From Octadecabacter sp. SW4 (GTDB taxonomy: Bacteria; Pseudomonadota; Alphaproteobacteria; Rhodobacterales; Rhodobacteraceae), in NCBI RefSeq assembly GCF_008065155.1, contig NZ_CP042819.1:3096501-3160500 (forward strand): a stretch of 64,000 nucleotides of DNA, read 5' to 3'. Within the stretch, counting starts at the first letter, position 1. The number at the start of each line of letters is the position of its first letter. A program made the position numbers and the translations under genes. Shown here in pieces: positions 28,705-38,947 of this stretch. Below the pieces are notes generated by a model. The model was not told the origin of the DNA. It was given only the letters and a program-made list of their open reading frames with translations, and made no database searches.

Positions 28705-29307
28705 ATGCAACTGATCATGTCTCCTCCCTCGCCGTTTGTGCGCAAGGTCCGCGCGATGATAATCGAAACCGGCCAGCAGGACGCGGTCGAAGAGGTGAAT
28801 GTGTCCACCACGCCGCTTGTTTCTGATCCGGTAGCCATTTCTGCCAATCCGCTTGGCAAAATTCCCGCGCTTGTTCGCGACGATGGCCCTGCCATATACG
28901 ACAGCCGCGTCATCACGCGCTTCCTGAATGAACGGGTGAATGGCCCTCTCTACCCTCACACACGCATCTGGGAAGTCCTGACCCTTGAAGCGACCGGTGA
29001 TGCGATCATGGATGCCGCTGTCGGCATGGTCTATGAGGCCCGTTTCAAGGGCACCGAAGGCGCAAGCGGTGACTGGATTGAAGCGCAGTGGGCCAAAATC
29101 ACGCGCGCCCTTGCCGCGATCAATACCCGATGGATGAGCCACCTGAACGGCCCTCTTGATATGTCACATATCGCTGTAGGCTGCGCGCTGGGCTATCTTG
29201 ATTTCAGGCACCCCGAACGGGACTGGCGCGGCGCAAACGACACGCTCGCCACGTGGTATACAACGTTTGCGCAGCGCGATTCGATGAAACTGACAGCGCC
29301 GGTATAA
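28705..29307 (+). CDS. Glutathione S-transferase family protein
   Basis: 200 residues. The thioredoxin-like domain opens MQLIMSPPSPFVRKVR, the serine-type SPFVRKVR active site common in proteobacterial GSTs. A NPLGKIPALV cis-Pro motif (about 48-57) and a YDSRVITRFL glutathione-binding segment (about 65-74) follow. The C-terminal helical domain is shortish. It starts 22 bp after the PaiB-like gene and ends 3 bp from the convergent outer-membrane protein gene. Confidence 0.88.
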   Translation: MQLIMSPPSPFVRKVRAMIIETGQQDAVEEVNVSTTPLVSDPVAISANPLGKIPALVRDDGPAIYDSRVITRFLNERVNGPLYPHTRIWEVLTLEATGDAIMDAAVGMVYEARFKGTEGASGDWIEAQWAKITRALAAINTRWMSHLNGPLDMSHIAVGCALGYLDFRHPERDWRGANDTLATWYTTFAQRDSMKLTAPV

Positions 29308-29310
29308 ACC

Positions 29311-29964
29311 CTAAAAGCTAAAGCTGACCCCAAGGTTCAGGGCATTGGTAATGATATCGGTTTCAAGGCTGCCACCGCTGTCCAGATCAATCTGGTTCAT
29401 CGAATAGGTGCCTTGGTATTCGCCGAATACCGCCCACTGATCATTAAGGTCATAGCTGGCGCCGGCGGTCCACCGCACGGCAGGGCCGGTCAGTTGATAA
29501 CCAAATGTCTTGCCGCCAGCAGATTCGATATCCACATGCGGCACCGCAATCCCAAGGCCACCGCCCACATAGGGCGTGACGTTGCCCCACTGATTGGGCC
29601 AACGGCGCATGGCATTCAACGTGATGATATTAAGCCCATCGGTCAGCTCGAAACGCGTAAACCCGTTATCAGTCAGGGTCGCCGCATCGCCATAGACCTT
29701 GGTATGAGTAATTTCAGCGCCCCAGCCGAAAGTGTCGGTGCGCCAGAACGTCGCGCGAACGCCATAGTAGGGCGGCATTTCAAACGAAAGCCCATCCCAG
29801 CCGGCTGTGAAATCCAGATTGGGATCGACCCCGTTGCCCGGGTCTGTGCCATCAACCTGACTATGCGGGCTTTCCTGTATCCCAAGGTAAAAGCTCAACT
29901 CGGTTTCGGCTGCCGCAAACGTGGGGGCTGCGGCCACCAGTGCGGCAAGGACGGCGCGTTTCAT
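29311..29964 (-). CDS. Outer-membrane beta-barrel protein
   Basis: 217 residues. Signal peptide (MKRAVLAALVAAAPTFAAA|E) followed by alternating amphipathic strands (for example GVRATFWRTDTFGWGAEITH, NVTPYVGGGLGIAVPH and QWAVFGEYQGTY) and a terminal Phe (GVSFSF), the usual signal for outer-membrane assembly. Size suggests an eight-stranded barrel of the OmpA/OmpW-like class. No enzyme motif is seen. The 226-bp gap between its start and petA (29965-30190) contains promoters for both and one inverted repeat. Confidence 0.8.
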   Translation of the reverse strand: MKRAVLAALVAAAPTFAAAETELSFYLGIQESPHSQVDGTDPGNGVDPNLDFTAGWDGLSFEMPPYYGVRATFWRTDTFGWGAEITHTKVYGDAATLTDNGFTRFELTDGLNIITLNAMRRWPNQWGNVTPYVGGGLGIAVPHVDIESAGGKTFGYQLTGPAVRWTAGASYDLNDQWAVFGEYQGTYSMNQIDLDSGGSLETDIITNALNLGVSFSF

Positions 29965-30190
29965 CAGACGATTCTTTCTAAAACAAGAGCGGCTTATGAT
30001 AGGATAAGCTCTTTTTCAGCATGCTTCAATGGACCCCAAGACAGGTCTATTCGCCGCAGTTGGGCAAAATGGGCGAATGTCTGCTGGACGGGCAAGGTTT
30101 GAAGGGCTAATAAACGCCGGAAGTGATGGGGTGCGCCCTGTCTGTCTTTTCTTGGGGCTACGGCCCTGAATAAAACCGGAGATGCACCCC

Positions 30191-30784
30191 GTGTCACACG
30201 CAGACGAACACGAAGGCACACGCCGCGACTTCATCTACTACGCCACCGCTGGCGCAGGGGCTGTTGTCACCGGCGCCGCCGTTTGGCCGCTGGTCAATCA
30301 AATGAACCCTTCCGCAGATGTGCAGGCACTTTCCTCGATCCGCGTGGACGTGAGCGCTGTTAGCCCCGGCACACAGCTTACTGTCCTGTGGCAGGGCAAA
30401 CCCGTCTTTTTCCGCTATCGCACCGAAGAAGAGATCGCCCTGGCCATGGAACAGGAGGCCGATCTTGACTCGATGCCAGATCAGGTTGCGCGCAACGAGA
30501 ACTTTGACAACGTTGAAACACCCGCGACCGACGCCAACCGGACGCTTCAGGCGCCCGAAGGGTCTGATTACGCCGAAGGGGCATGGCTAGTTCAAATCGG
30601 CATTTGCACCCACCTTGGCTGTGTGCCGCTTGGAAATGGCGCAGGTGACTTTGGCGGCTGGTACTGCCCCTGCCACGGGTCGCACTATGATGTCGCGGGC
30701 CGTATCCGCAAAGGCCCTGCTCCAGAGAACCTGCTTGTTCCCGTCGCCGAATTCATCGACGCCACAACGATTAAACTCGGTTAA
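30191..30784 (+). CDS. petA: Ubiquinol-cytochrome c reductase Rieske iron-sulfur subunit
   Basis: 197 residues from GTG 30191. The ATG at 30182 abuts its GGAG with no spacing, whereas GTG has 9 bp. An N-terminal twin-arginine-like TRRDF and hydrophobic anchor (about 17-35) lead to the soluble Rieske domain with CTHLGC (139-144) and CPCHGSHYD (159-167), which hold the 2Fe-2S cluster. It closely resembles Rhodobacter PetA ([12 protein letters not shown]). It is the high-potential subunit of the cytochrome bc1 complex and the first gene of petABC. Confidence 0.96.
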   Translation: MSHADEHEGTRRDFIYYATAGAGAVVTGAAVWPLVNQMNPSADVQALSSIRVDVSAVSPGTQLTVLWQGKPVFFRYRTEEEIALAMEQEADLDSMPDQVARNENFDNVETPATDANRTLQAPEGSDYAEGAWLVQIGICTHLGCVPLGNGAGDFGGWYCPCHGSHYDVAGRIRKGPAPENLLVPVAEFIDATTIKLG

Positions 30785-30798
30785 GGAGAGAGAGACTC

Positions 30799-32124
30799 AT
30801 GTCCGGTATCCCCCACGACCACTACGAACCAAATTCGCGCGGTGCCAAGTGGCTTGAAAGCCGCCTGCCCGTGATCAGCCTGATCTACAGCACCTTGATG
30901 ATTCCCACACCCAAGAACCTGAACTGGATGTGGATCTGGGGTATCGTGCTTGCATTCTGTCTGGTGCTGCAAATTGCCACCGGCGTTGTGTTGGTGATGC
31001 ACTACACGCCCCAAGTCGATCTGGCCTTTGCCAGTATCGAACACATCATGCGCAACGTGAATGGCGGCGCGATGATCCGGTATTTCCACATGAATGGCGC
31101 CTCGCTGTTCTTCCTGGCGGTTTATGCCCACATTTTCCGCGGTCTTTATTACGGTTCCTACAAGGCCCCACGTGAAGTGACGTGGATCATCGGCATGCTG
31201 ATTTACCTGCTGATGATGGGCACCGCCTTTATGGGCTACGTTCTGCCCTGGGGTCAGATGTCGCTCCACGGCACTGCCGTGATCACTGGCCTGTTTGGCG
31301 CAATCCCCTTCATCGGCGATTCGATCCAAACCTGGCTTTTGGGCGCCTCCTCAGTGGGTCAGCCTGCGCTAAACCGCTTCTTCTCGCTGCACTATTTGCT
31401 GCCCTTTGTGATCGCGGGCCTTGTGATCGTTCACATCTGGGCGTTCCACCACACCGGCAACAACAACCCAACGGGTGTTGAAGTGCGCCGCGGCTCCAAA
31501 GCCGAAGCGGAAAAAGACACCCTGCCATTCTGGCCATACTTTGTGATCAAGGACCTGTTCGCGCTTGCCGTGATCTTGGCGATCTTTGTCGCGGTTGTCG
31601 GTTTCATGCCCAACTACCTTGGCCACCCCGACAACTACATCGAGGGGAACCCGCTTGCGACACCGGCCTACATCGTTCCTGAATGGTATTTCCTGCCCTT
31701 CTACGCCATCCTGCGGGCATTCACTGCCGATGTATGGGTCGTGATGTTCGTTGACTGGATCAGCTTTGGCATCATTGACGCCAAATTCTTTGGTGTGTTG
31801 GCGATGTTTGGCGCGATTGCCGTGATGGCGCTGGCCCCTTGGCTGGATACATCATCGGTGCGTTCGGGTCGCTACCGCCCGATGTTCAAATGGTGGTTTG
31901 CACTGCTCGTGATCGATTTCATCGTATTGATGTGGGGCGGCGCTATGCCCGCCGAAGGCATTTACCCGATTATTTCGCTGATCGGTGCAACCTATTGGTT
32001 CGCCTATTTTCTGGTGATCCTGCCGCTGCTGGGTGTGATCGAAAAGCCCGACACACCGCCAGCAACCATCGAAGACGATTTCAACGCGCACTACGGCGCC
32101 TCGGCCGAAACTCCGGCCGAGTGA
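30799..32124 (+). CDS. petB: Cytochrome b of the bc1 complex
   Basis: 441 residues from ATG 30799 behind TAAGGAGAG. Eight or more transmembrane helices. Four haem histidines lie in helices B and D ([16 protein letters not shown] and LHYLLPF...VHIWAFHH). The quinol-oxidation motif PEWY ([14 protein letters not shown]) is present. It is the core subunit carrying both b haems and the Qo and Qi sites. It lies 14 bp after petA and 17 bp before petC in the classic alphaproteobacterial order. Confidence 0.97.
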   Translation: MSGIPHDHYEPNSRGAKWLESRLPVISLIYSTLMIPTPKNLNWMWIWGIVLAFCLVLQIATGVVLVMHYTPQVDLAFASIEHIMRNVNGGAMIRYFHMNGASLFFLAVYAHIFRGLYYGSYKAPREVTWIIGMLIYLLMMGTAFMGYVLPWGQMSLHGTAVITGLFGAIPFIGDSIQTWLLGASSVGQPALNRFFSLHYLLPFVIAGLVIVHIWAFHHTGNNNPTGVEVRRGSKAEAEKDTLPFWPYFVIKDLFALAVILAIFVAVVGFMPNYLGHPDNYIEGNPLATPAYIVPEWYFLPFYAILRAFTADVWVVMFVDWISFGIIDAKFFGVLAMFGAIAVMALAPWLDTSSVRSGRYRPMFKWWFALLVIDFIVLMWGGAMPAEGIYPIISLIGATYWFAYFLVILPLLGVIEKPDTPPATIEDDFNAHYGASAETPAE

Positions 32125-32141
32125 GAAAGGACGAGAAACAG

Positions 32142-32996
32142 ATGTTCCGCAAACTCACCCTCTCCGCCGCAATTGCCCTGGGCCTTGGCGCAGGCGCAGT
32201 CCACGCTGCTGTCGAAACACGTATCGAAGACTTCGACTTCTCGTTTGAAGGCCCGTTCGGTGCCTTTGACCAATTGCAGCTTCAACGCGGCCTGCAAATC
32301 TACACCGAGGTTTGCTCGGCCTGTCACGGATTGAAGTATGTGCCGATCCGCACAATCGGCGATGAAGGCGGCCCCGAGCTACCCGAAGATCAGGTTCGGG
32401 CCTACGCCGAGCAGTTTTTCGAAGTCTATGATGAAGAACTCGAGGACTATCGCCCGGCAACGCCAGCCGACCAATTTCCCGTCGGCGCAGTTGAAAGCGC
32501 CCCTGACCTAAGCCTGATGGCCAAGGCCCGTAAGGGTTTCAGCGGCCCGTATGGGACCGGTTTGTCACAACTGTTCAACGGTATGGGCGGCGCGGAATAC
32601 ATCGCCTCTCTCATGGCGGGTTACGAAGAACCACCCGAATGTGCGCCCGACGACATGGATGGCAGCTATAACGTGGCCTTCGCCTATGGCGGCTTCCCCG
32701 AGGAATGCATCGACGAAGATGGCGCCCACATGGTTCCGGGCAGCTGGATCGCAATGGGTCAACCCCTCTGGGGTGACGACGTGATCTTTGCCGATGGCAG
32801 CCCTTCGGATATCCGCAGCGAATCACAAGACGTCGCCGCCTTCCTGATGTGGGCCGCCGAACCCAAGATGATGGCACGCAAGCAGGCTGGCCTGACCGGC
32901 GTGATCTTCCTGACAATCCTGTCGGTTCTGCTTTATGCAACCAACAAGCGACTGTGGGCACCTCACAAGAAAAAAGCCAAGAGCGGCGACACGTAA
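32142..32996 (+). CDS. petC: Cytochrome c1 of the bc1 complex
   Basis: 284 residues from ATG 32142, preceded by GAAAGGA. Signal peptide to about residue 22 (AVHA|AV). The haem-binding CSACH is at 58-62. Two extra cysteines (PPEC and EEC) in the insertion near residues 167-188 correspond to the disulfide-bearing loop of Rhodobacter c1. A C-terminal membrane anchor (about 249-265) ends in a Lys-rich tail. It completes petABC and is followed by a strong terminator. Confidence 0.95.
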   Translation: MFRKLTLSAAIALGLGAGAVHAAVETRIEDFDFSFEGPFGAFDQLQLQRGLQIYTEVCSACHGLKYVPIRTIGDEGGPELPEDQVRAYAEQFFEVYDEELEDYRPATPADQFPVGAVESAPDLSLMAKARKGFSGPYGTGLSQLFNGMGGAEYIASLMAGYEEPPECAPDDMDGSYNVAFAYGGFPEECIDEDGAHMVPGSWIAMGQPLWGDDVIFADGSPSDIRSESQDVAAFLMWAAEPKMMARKQAGLTGVIFLTILSVLLYATNKRLWAPHKKKAKSGDT

Positions 32997-33017
32997 ATCA
33001 CGCTGCGGCAATTGAAT

Positions 33018-33046
33018 AAAGGCGCGCCCGACCGGGCGCGCCTTTT
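33018..33046. terminator. Bidirectional intrinsic terminator between petC and thiQ
   Basis: A perfect 12-bp stem (AAAGGCGCGCCC at 33018-33029, GGGCGCGCCTTT at 33034-33045, 4-nt loop). It is followed by a T-run on the plus strand and, on the minus strand, by TTTATTC. It sits 21 bp after petC and 4 bp after the convergent thiQ stop. Confidence 0.93.
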
Positions 33047-33049
33047 TCG

Positions 33050-33745
33050 TTATTCGCCCAGATAGGCGCGTAAACCATCCGGCGGATCGTCCAACAGCGG
33101 TCCCGTCTTGATGGGCTTTTGCGCCTGTCCGTCCATCACAACAATCGTCTGCCCCGCCACGCGGGCAGCATCACGTGGATCATGGGTTACCATCAGGACA
33201 GTGCGCCCCTGGGTCGCCAGGATTTCGGCGCAAAGGTCCAGCATCTCGTCTCGCAGCGCCGGACCCAGTGCGGCAAAGGGTTCGTCCAGCAACACGACTG
33301 GACGTCCCCCCAGCAGGACACGGGCAAGGGCCGCGCGGCTTTGCTGCCCACCTGACAACGCCGAGGGCTTGCGCGCATCCAGCCCCGCAAGCCCCACCTT
33401 GTTCAGGACGACCGCGATCTTGTCTGCGTCCCCCGCCTGCATCCGTATCGCCGGGCGCAACCCAAGCAGCACATTCTGCGCCACGGTCAAATGCGGAAAC
33501 AGGTTATTATCCTGGAACAACAGGCTGACGGGGCGCTCTGCTGGCGGCCTGCCGGTGATCTCCAGCCCGTCCCACACAATCCGTCCGGCGTTTGGTTGAA
33601 TGAACCCCGCGATAGCCGATAGGAGCGTTGATTTCCCTTCGCCAGAGGGGCCGATCACGGCGGTAATTCCCCCTGCGGGCACGGTAAGGTCGGCCGCAAG
33701 CGAAAAGTCTGGGAAGGTCAGCATCAGTTTATCAAGCGTCAGCAT
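33050..33745 (-). CDS. thiQ: Thiamine ABC transporter ATP-binding protein
   Basis: 231 residues from ATG 33743-33745, inside the 3' end of thiP (14-bp overlap). ABC ATPase: Walker A GPSGEGKST (32-40), Q-loop FQDNNLFPHLTV, signature ALSGGQQSRAALAR, Walker B VVLLDEPFAALGP and switch His in VTHDPRDA. Size and the single-domain architecture fit ThiQ. It powers thiamine/TPP uptake with ThiB and ThiP; the whole unit is under a TPP riboswitch. Confidence 0.92.
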   Translation of the reverse strand: MLTLDKLMLTFPDFSLAADLTVPAGGITAVIGPSGEGKSTLLSAIAGFIQPNAGRIVWDGLEITGRPPAERPVSLLFQDNNLFPHLTVAQNVLLGLRPAIRMQAGDADKIAVVLNKVGLAGLDARKPSALSGGQQSRAALARVLLGGRPVVLLDEPFAALGPALRDEMLDLCAEILATQGRTVLMVTHDPRDAARVAGQTIVVMDGQAQKPIKTGPLLDDPPDGLRAYLGE

Positions 33746-35264
33746 CCATCCGCCCCCCTTGGTCAAACAGCCAGAACAACCCCAAACTCAGGCTCACAAG
33801 CACCAACGCGGCCCCTGCCGCCGCATCCATCCGATACGCACCCATCAAAAGATACATTTCATGAGGCAAAGTCGACCGCTCACCGGTGGAAAACAGGGTA
33901 ATAACGCCAAGATCCCCCATCGATAGGGCCGCCGCGATCCCCCCACCAAACCCAAGCGGGCGGCGCAGGCGCGGCAACAGCACGATCCGAACCCGCGCCC
34001 ACCCACGCAATCCCAGCGCCCCTGCAAGTGGGCCAAACTGCGCGTCAATCTGTGCGACCGCTGGCACCAGGGCCCGCATCACAAAGGGCAGCGCCATCAA
34101 GCTGTTCACCAGGGCCGTCACAGGCAGCGCCAGCTTGGCCGGATTGACCACAGGAAAGGCAATCAAAAACAATCCAGTCCCCAACACCAGCCCCGAAAAT
34201 GCCATCGGCAAGGTGCCGATGATCATAGCCCACCGCCCGCCGCGCAGGGCCAGCGCCAGGGCCAGCGCCAATGTCAAACCTGCCGCCGCCATTGCAATCA
34301 CAACCGATCGTGCCGCTGCCGACCAGACTGATACTGGCAAGTCAAAAAGGCCGGGCACGCCACGCCAAATGACCATGATCAAAGGCACCAGCAAAAATAG
34401 CGCCGCAGCTGTAATCCATAACGCATCACCCCAAAGCGATCCGTCCCAACGGGCGACAACGCGGTCCAATCCACGCCCCATGGCATCGGGGGCCGTGATC
34501 GCGAAGGCAAGCAGCGCAACAAGGGCACAGATGGCGATCTGCACCAATGTCAGTGTCGCCCCGCCCGCCAGATCAAAGCTCAGCCGCATTGCCTGATAAA
34601 TCGCCAGTTCAATCGTCGTGGCGCGCGGGCCTCCGCCCAAAGTCAGCGCGACCGCAAAACTGGTGAGGGAAATTAGAAAGATGACGATAAAGGCACCGGG
34701 CAGAACATTGCGCAGCATCGGCTTTTCTAACACTTGCCAAATCGGCGCGTTCAAACTCGCGGCCAGTCGAAACCTCTCGGACGGAATCGCGACCCATCCC
34801 TGTAGGATCAGGCGCACCGCAAGGGGCATGTTAAAAAACACATGCGCCAGGATCACACCATGCGCGCCATAGATCGACACATCCGGCAGGCCCAGCGCGG
34901 CAAGAAACCCATTGAGAATGCCTGCGCGGCCAAACACGGCCAGCAACCCAAGGATTGCCACAATCACCGGCAGCAAAAACGGCGCGCCAAGCAGGGTAAT
35001 CAACGCCTGCCGTCCGCGAAATTGCCGCCGCGCCAAGGCCCGCGCCACCGGAATGGCAAACGCGATGCTGATCAGCGCCGATAAAGCCGCCTGCCAAACC
35101 GTGAACCAGATCGCAGACACATCCGCAGGCGACAAGGCGGCGATCCCTTCGGCACGCCAAAGCACCGCAATCAACGGCCCGAACAGAACCACCAACACCA
35201 GCCCGACAACGATCCTGCCGGGCCAACGGGGTGTTTCGTTTATTGCGACAGCGCGGTGCGCCAT
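33732..35264 (-). CDS. thiP: Thiamine/TPP ABC transporter permease
   Basis: 510 residues with about 12 transmembrane helices arranged as two fused permease halves, as in ThiP. EAA-type loops are visible in each half (AASLNAPIWQVLEKPMLRN and AGALGLRGWARVRIVLLPRL). The start ATG at 35262-35264 lies within the 3' end of thiB (25-bp overlap) and the 3' end overlaps thiQ by 14 bp, so the three genes are tightly coupled. It is located in the inner membrane. Confidence 0.92.
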   Translation of the reverse strand: MAHRAVAINETPRWPGRIVVGLVLVVLFGPLIAVLWRAEGIAALSPADVSAIWFTVWQAALSALISIAFAIPVARALARRQFRGRQALITLLGAPFLLPVIVAILGLLAVFGRAGILNGFLAALGLPDVSIYGAHGVILAHVFFNMPLAVRLILQGWVAIPSERFRLAASLNAPIWQVLEKPMLRNVLPGAFIVIFLISLTSFAVALTLGGGPRATTIELAIYQAMRLSFDLAGGATLTLVQIAICALVALLAFAITAPDAMGRGLDRVVARWDGSLWGDALWITAAALFLLVPLIMVIWRGVPGLFDLPVSVWSAAARSVVIAMAAAGLTLALALALALRGGRWAMIIGTLPMAFSGLVLGTGLFLIAFPVVNPAKLALPVTALVNSLMALPFVMRALVPAVAQIDAQFGPLAGALGLRGWARVRIVLLPRLRRPLGFGGGIAAALSMGDLGVITLFSTGERSTLPHEMYLLMGAYRMDAAAGAALVLVSLSLGLFWLFDQGGRMDADA

Positions 35265-36226
35265 TCTTCTACTGCCGTGTCGCGGATGCTCGCCGCCTCT
35301 TGGGGGGCAAGCAAAAGCGACGTTTCAGGCTTGATAAGACCCTCAAATTCCGCCGGAAGCCCCCCGTCAGGCGTGACAGCAGGATACATCCAGTTGGTGC
35401 GCGGAATCACAGATTGGAACCCTTGGGATACGATAAATGCCATGAACTGGTCCGCCAGTTCAGGCTGATCGGTGCTGGCCAGTTTCGCGGCTACCTCGAT
35501 TTGCATGTAGTGACCTTCATCAAAGGGCCATGCGACCTTGGTATCATCATTTTCAGCAAAAATGTGATAGGCGGGGGACGTCGTGTATGACAGAACCGCA
35601 TCTGCCTCGCCCTCAAGGAATAGCCCATAGGCTTCGCTCCAGCCTGGCGTGACTGTGACGATATTGTCAGCCAAGGCCTCCCAGATTGCGGCGGACTCAT
35701 CGGGATAGGCCGCCTTTACCCACATCAGCAAACCCAGGCCCGGGGTCGATGAACGGGGGTCCTGGATCACAATCTTGATGTCGCTGGCAGCCAGCTCGGC
35801 GATGCTTGATGGGGCATCCCCGCCCGCATTACCGACAAAGGCGAAGTAGCCCCAGTCATAGGGCAGGAACTGTGGATCGTCCCATGCAACCGGCAGATCA
35901 AATGCCCCCGTGACATCGTGATCGGCAAACAGACCCGTTTGGCGCGCACCTGCGATCAGCGCAGTATCCAGGCCCAGCACGATATCGGCATCAGTGCGCG
36001 GCCCTTCCAGCATCAAGCGCGCCAGCAAGGCCGCGCCATCACCGTTACCGACGAGCTGCAAATCACAGGCACATTCTGCCTCGAATGCTTCCTCGATCAC
36101 GGGGCCGGGGCCCCAATCGCTCACGAAACTGTCGTAGGTATAGACTGTGAGAACAGGCACTTCAGCCAAAGCGCCAGTGGCACCAAGACAAAGTCCCGCA
36201 ACAGTCGGCAGATGGGTCTTAAACAT
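35240..36226 (-). CDS. thiB: Thiamine-binding periplasmic protein
   Basis: 328 residues from ATG 36224-36226. GGAGG is 6 bp upstream, whereas an ATG at 36230-36232 abuts it directly. Signal peptide (cleavage near ALA|EV). The mature protein begins VLTVYTYDSFVSDWGPGP, the usual ThiB opening. Substrate-site segments include YDWGYFAFVGN and SSTPGLGLLMW. It delivers thiamine or TPP to ThiPQ. It is first in the operon, with a TPP riboswitch in its leader. Confidence 0.93.
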   Translation of the reverse strand: MFKTHLPTVAGLCLGATGALAEVPVLTVYTYDSFVSDWGPGPVIEEAFEAECACDLQLVGNGDGAALLARLMLEGPRTDADIVLGLDTALIAGARQTGLFADHDVTGAFDLPVAWDDPQFLPYDWGYFAFVGNAGGDAPSSIAELAASDIKIVIQDPRSSTPGLGLLMWVKAAYPDESAAIWEALADNIVTVTPGWSEAYGLFLEGEADAVLSYTTSPAYHIFAENDDTKVAWPFDEGHYMQIEVAAKLASTDQPELADQFMAFIVSQGFQSVIPRTNWMYPAVTPDGGLPAEFEGLIKPETSLLLAPQEAASIRDTAVEEWRTALSQ

Positions 36227-36278
36227 GGTCATCCTCCAAATGTGCCGGACGGATGGGGGCAGCATCTTTGGATGCAAG

Positions 36279-36358
36279 ACCTTCCCTCCGCCGGTCTTAA
36301 CCGGTTCAGGTTCAACGGGTCCGCTTGCGCATCTCAGCCATGATTGGCCCCCCGAGGT
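36279..36358 (-). promoter_or_regulatory. TPP riboswitch (thi-box) controlling thiBPQ
   Basis: On the minus strand the leader contains the conserved thi-box blocks in order: closing-helix strand ACCT (36355-36358), GGGGGGCC, GGCTGAGATG (about 36330-36339), GACCCGTTGAACCTG (36307-36321), CGGTTAAGACCGG, CGGAGGGAAGGT (36279-36290) ending in the pairing AGGT strand. It lies 52 bp upstream of the thiB ATG. A short GCATC-CAAA-GATGC hairpin (36262-36275) follows without a T-run. CATCC at about 36249-36253 can pair with GGATG at the ribosome site, so translational control seems more likely than termination. Confidence 0.92.
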
Positions 36359-36455
36359 AAAGCGAAACCTAGGGCCGTGACCGAGTAAAGACAAGGGAAA
36401 GGTCTTGAGGCATCGGCAACGCCCCGCTAGACCGATCAGGCAAAAGGAGCGGCCC

Positions 36456-37559
36456 ATGTCGATGAACAGCTACGGACACCTATTTCGCGTGACTACCTGG
36501 GGCGAAAGCCACGGGCCTGCCCTTGGCGCGACAGTCGATGGTTGCCCGCCCAACGTGCCACTGACCGCGCCGATGATTCAGCAGTGGCTGGATAAACGTC
36601 GCCCCGGATTGAACAAAAACACAACCCAGCGCCAGGAACCCGATGCGGTCGAAATTCTGTCGGGTGTGTTTGACGACAAGACCACGGGAACACCGATCCA
36701 GCTGATGATCCGGAACACCGATCAGCGGTCGCGCGATTATGGTGACATTGCCGACACATTCCGCCCTGGGCACGCAGACATCACCTATCACCAGAAATAC
36801 GGGATCAGGGACTATCGCGGCGGTGGCCGGTCCAGTGCGCGCGAAACCGCTTCGCGTGTCGCCGCGGGCGGGATTGCGCGTCAGGCGATTGCCGCGATCG
36901 CCCCCGCTGTCGAAATCAAGGGCTACATGGTGCAGATGGGCGACAAGACCATCGACCGCGACCGGTTTGATTGGGCCACAATCGACCAGAACGATTTTTG
37001 GTGCCCGGACGCGCAGGCCGCCGTCGAATGGGAAGACTACCTGCAATGGCTTCGCAAGGATGATCACAACAGCGTTGGTGCCGTGATCGAGGTTGTCGCG
37101 CGGAGCGTTCCAGCAGGCATCGGCGCGCCGGTTTATGCCAAGTTAGATACTGATCTGGCCGCCGCAATGATGAGCATCAACGCGGTCAAGGGCGTCGAAA
37201 TTGGTGAAGGCATGGCCGCCGCCGCGTTGACGGGCCGCGATAACGCCGACGAGATTTTCATGGGGCCGAACGGGCCGGAGTATTCATCAAACCACGCCGG
37301 CGGCATCCTTGGCGGGATCAGCACCGGCCAAAACGTTGTCGTGCGCTTTGCTGTGAAACCGACCAGCAGTATCCTGTCGCCGCGCCAGTCAATCCGCATG
37401 GATGGCACCCCCTACGAAGTCGTGACCAAGGGCCGCCATGATCCCTGTGTTGGCATCCGCGCCGTGCCCGTGGGCGAGGCGATGATGGCAGCGGTGATCC
37501 TTGATCACATCCTGTTGGATCGCGGCCAGACCGGCGGCATCCGCGGCAAGATCGGCTAG
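36456..37559 (+). CDS. aroC: Chorismate synthase
   Basis: 367 residues from ATG 36456 with AAGGAG 6 bp upstream. FMN-dependent chorismate synthase signatures: GESHGPALG at about 16-24, [14 protein letters not shown] near 126-139, and [13 protein letters not shown] near 280-292. It makes chorismate from EPSP, the last common step of aromatic biosynthesis. It is transcribed alone, divergent from thiBPQ. Its stop shares the CTAG palindrome at 37556-37559 with the convergent EamA transporter gene. Confidence 0.97.
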   Translation: MSMNSYGHLFRVTTWGESHGPALGATVDGCPPNVPLTAPMIQQWLDKRRPGLNKNTTQRQEPDAVEILSGVFDDKTTGTPIQLMIRNTDQRSRDYGDIADTFRPGHADITYHQKYGIRDYRGGGRSSARETASRVAAGGIARQAIAAIAPAVEIKGYMVQMGDKTIDRDRFDWATIDQNDFWCPDAQAAVEWEDYLQWLRKDDHNSVGAVIEVVARSVPAGIGAPVYAKLDTDLAAAMMSINAVKGVEIGEGMAAAALTGRDNADEIFMGPNGPEYSSNHAGGILGGISTGQNVVVRFAVKPTSSILSPRQSIRMDGTPYEVVTKGRHDPCVGIRAVPVGEAMMAAVILDHILLDRGQTGGIRGKIG

Positions 37560-38431
37560 ACGACCTTTACGCCCTGTCTTGACAGTTGCACCGCCAGAAT
37601 GCCTGCGGCGATGATCAGCACGCCGACGACGTCAAGCGGGCCAAGCTTTTCCCCGAGTAGCATCGCCGCAGTGGCCACCCCAAGAAACGGGTTGAGAAAA
37701 TGGAATGTCGCCGCTTTGACCGCGCCGAGCCGGTCGACCAGCAAGAACCAGATGTATGTGGCCGCCAACCCCGGAACCAACACAGTGTACGTGAACGCCA
37801 CGCCCAGTTTCCAGTTCCAGTCAAACGCAAGGGTTTCAAGGGCCAATGCTGGCACCCAAAGCACTGCACTGCCCACCAACATCTGCAGGCCGACGATCAT
37901 CAACAGGTTGCCACCCGAGGACGCGCCGCGCACTGAAAGGGTTGCCACGGTCAGGGAAGCCACACCGATCACGCAAAGCAGTGCGCCAAACGGGTCGACG
38001 CCGCCTTGCAACCTTGCGCCCATGATCAAGGTGACGCCAAGAACGCCAGCCACCAGTCCGGCCATGCCAAGCGGCCGGATACGATCACCAAAACCGATCC
38101 AGCCAACCAGCGCTACAAGAAGGGGCATGGTCGAGGCGATGATCGCCGCGAACGAGGCTTCGACCGTCTGCATCGCCACGAAATTCAGACCCAGATAAAG
38201 GGCATTTTGCGCAATTCCAAAGGTCAGCACACCAATCCATTGGCGCCGCGACAGACGCGCCGACTGCCCCAACAGCAGCGCAATCCCGATTCCCAATCCG
38301 CCAGATATCGCAAACCGCAGGGCCAGCGTCGTGAGCGGTGGCGCGTATTCAACGATGACCCGCGCCGAGGTAAAGGCCGACGACCACATTAATGCAAATG
38401 CAAGCCCAAGAATAATCGCGCGCAGGTCCAT
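37556..38431 (-). CDS. EamA/DMT-family membrane transporter
   Basis: 291 residues from ATG 38429-38431 (first residues [20 protein letters not shown]), chosen because the hydrophobic first helix begins here. Ten predicted transmembrane helices in two EamA repeats, with [15 protein letters not shown] and a C-terminal [19 protein letters not shown] typical of the family. These proteins export metabolites or amino acids or take up sugars; the substrate is unknown. It is convergent with aroC and downstream of the HU gene, whose terminator separates them. Confidence 0.88.
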   Translation of the reverse strand: MDLRAIILGLAFALMWSSAFTSARVIVEYAPPLTTLALRFAISGGLGIGIALLLGQSARLSRRQWIGVLTFGIAQNALYLGLNFVAMQTVEASFAAIIASTMPLLVALVGWIGFGDRIRPLGMAGLVAGVLGVTLIMGARLQGGVDPFGALLCVIGVASLTVATLSVRGASSGGNLLMIVGLQMLVGSAVLWVPALALETLAFDWNWKLGVAFTYTVLVPGLAATYIWFLLVDRLGAVKAATFHFLNPFLGVATAAMLLGEKLGPLDVVGVLIIAAGILAVQLSRQGVKVV

Positions 38432-38456
38432 GAAGGTGTCCCCAAACAAGACCCGC

Positions 38457-38489
38457 AAAGCAAAAGGGCCGCCACTTGGGCGACCCTTT
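38457..38489 (-). terminator. Intrinsic terminator of the HU gene
   Basis: On the minus strand a stem of AAAGGG and CGCC blocks (arms 38463-38473 and 38478-38489, one mismatch) is followed by TTTTGCTTTG. It lies about 40 bp after the HU stop. A second small GC hairpin (38502-38518) precedes it. Confidence 0.7.
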
Positions 38490-38527
38490 CGAAATCTCGT
38501 TCCGGGTGCAAGCCCCGGCGCGCGACC

Positions 38528-38815
<288 letters not shown>

Positions 38816-38863
38816 GTTATTCTCTCCATCTTCTGCCCAAACTCTGGGGCCTCATGTCTGCGC

Positions 38864-38892
38864 ATTTAACGTCATATGGTGTCAGACCACAA
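38864..38892 (-). promoter_or_regulatory. Candidate promoter of the HU gene
   Basis: On the minus strand TTGTGG (38887-38892) and TTAAAT (38864-38869) are separated by 17 bp, 48 bp before the HU ATG. The hexamers match the sigma-70 consensus at 3/6 and 4/6, so support is modest. Confidence 0.35.
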
Positions 38893-38947
38893 CGAATAGT
38901 ATCGCCTCCGCCCATAAAAACATGCATTTTGTGCCGTTTTTTGGGCC

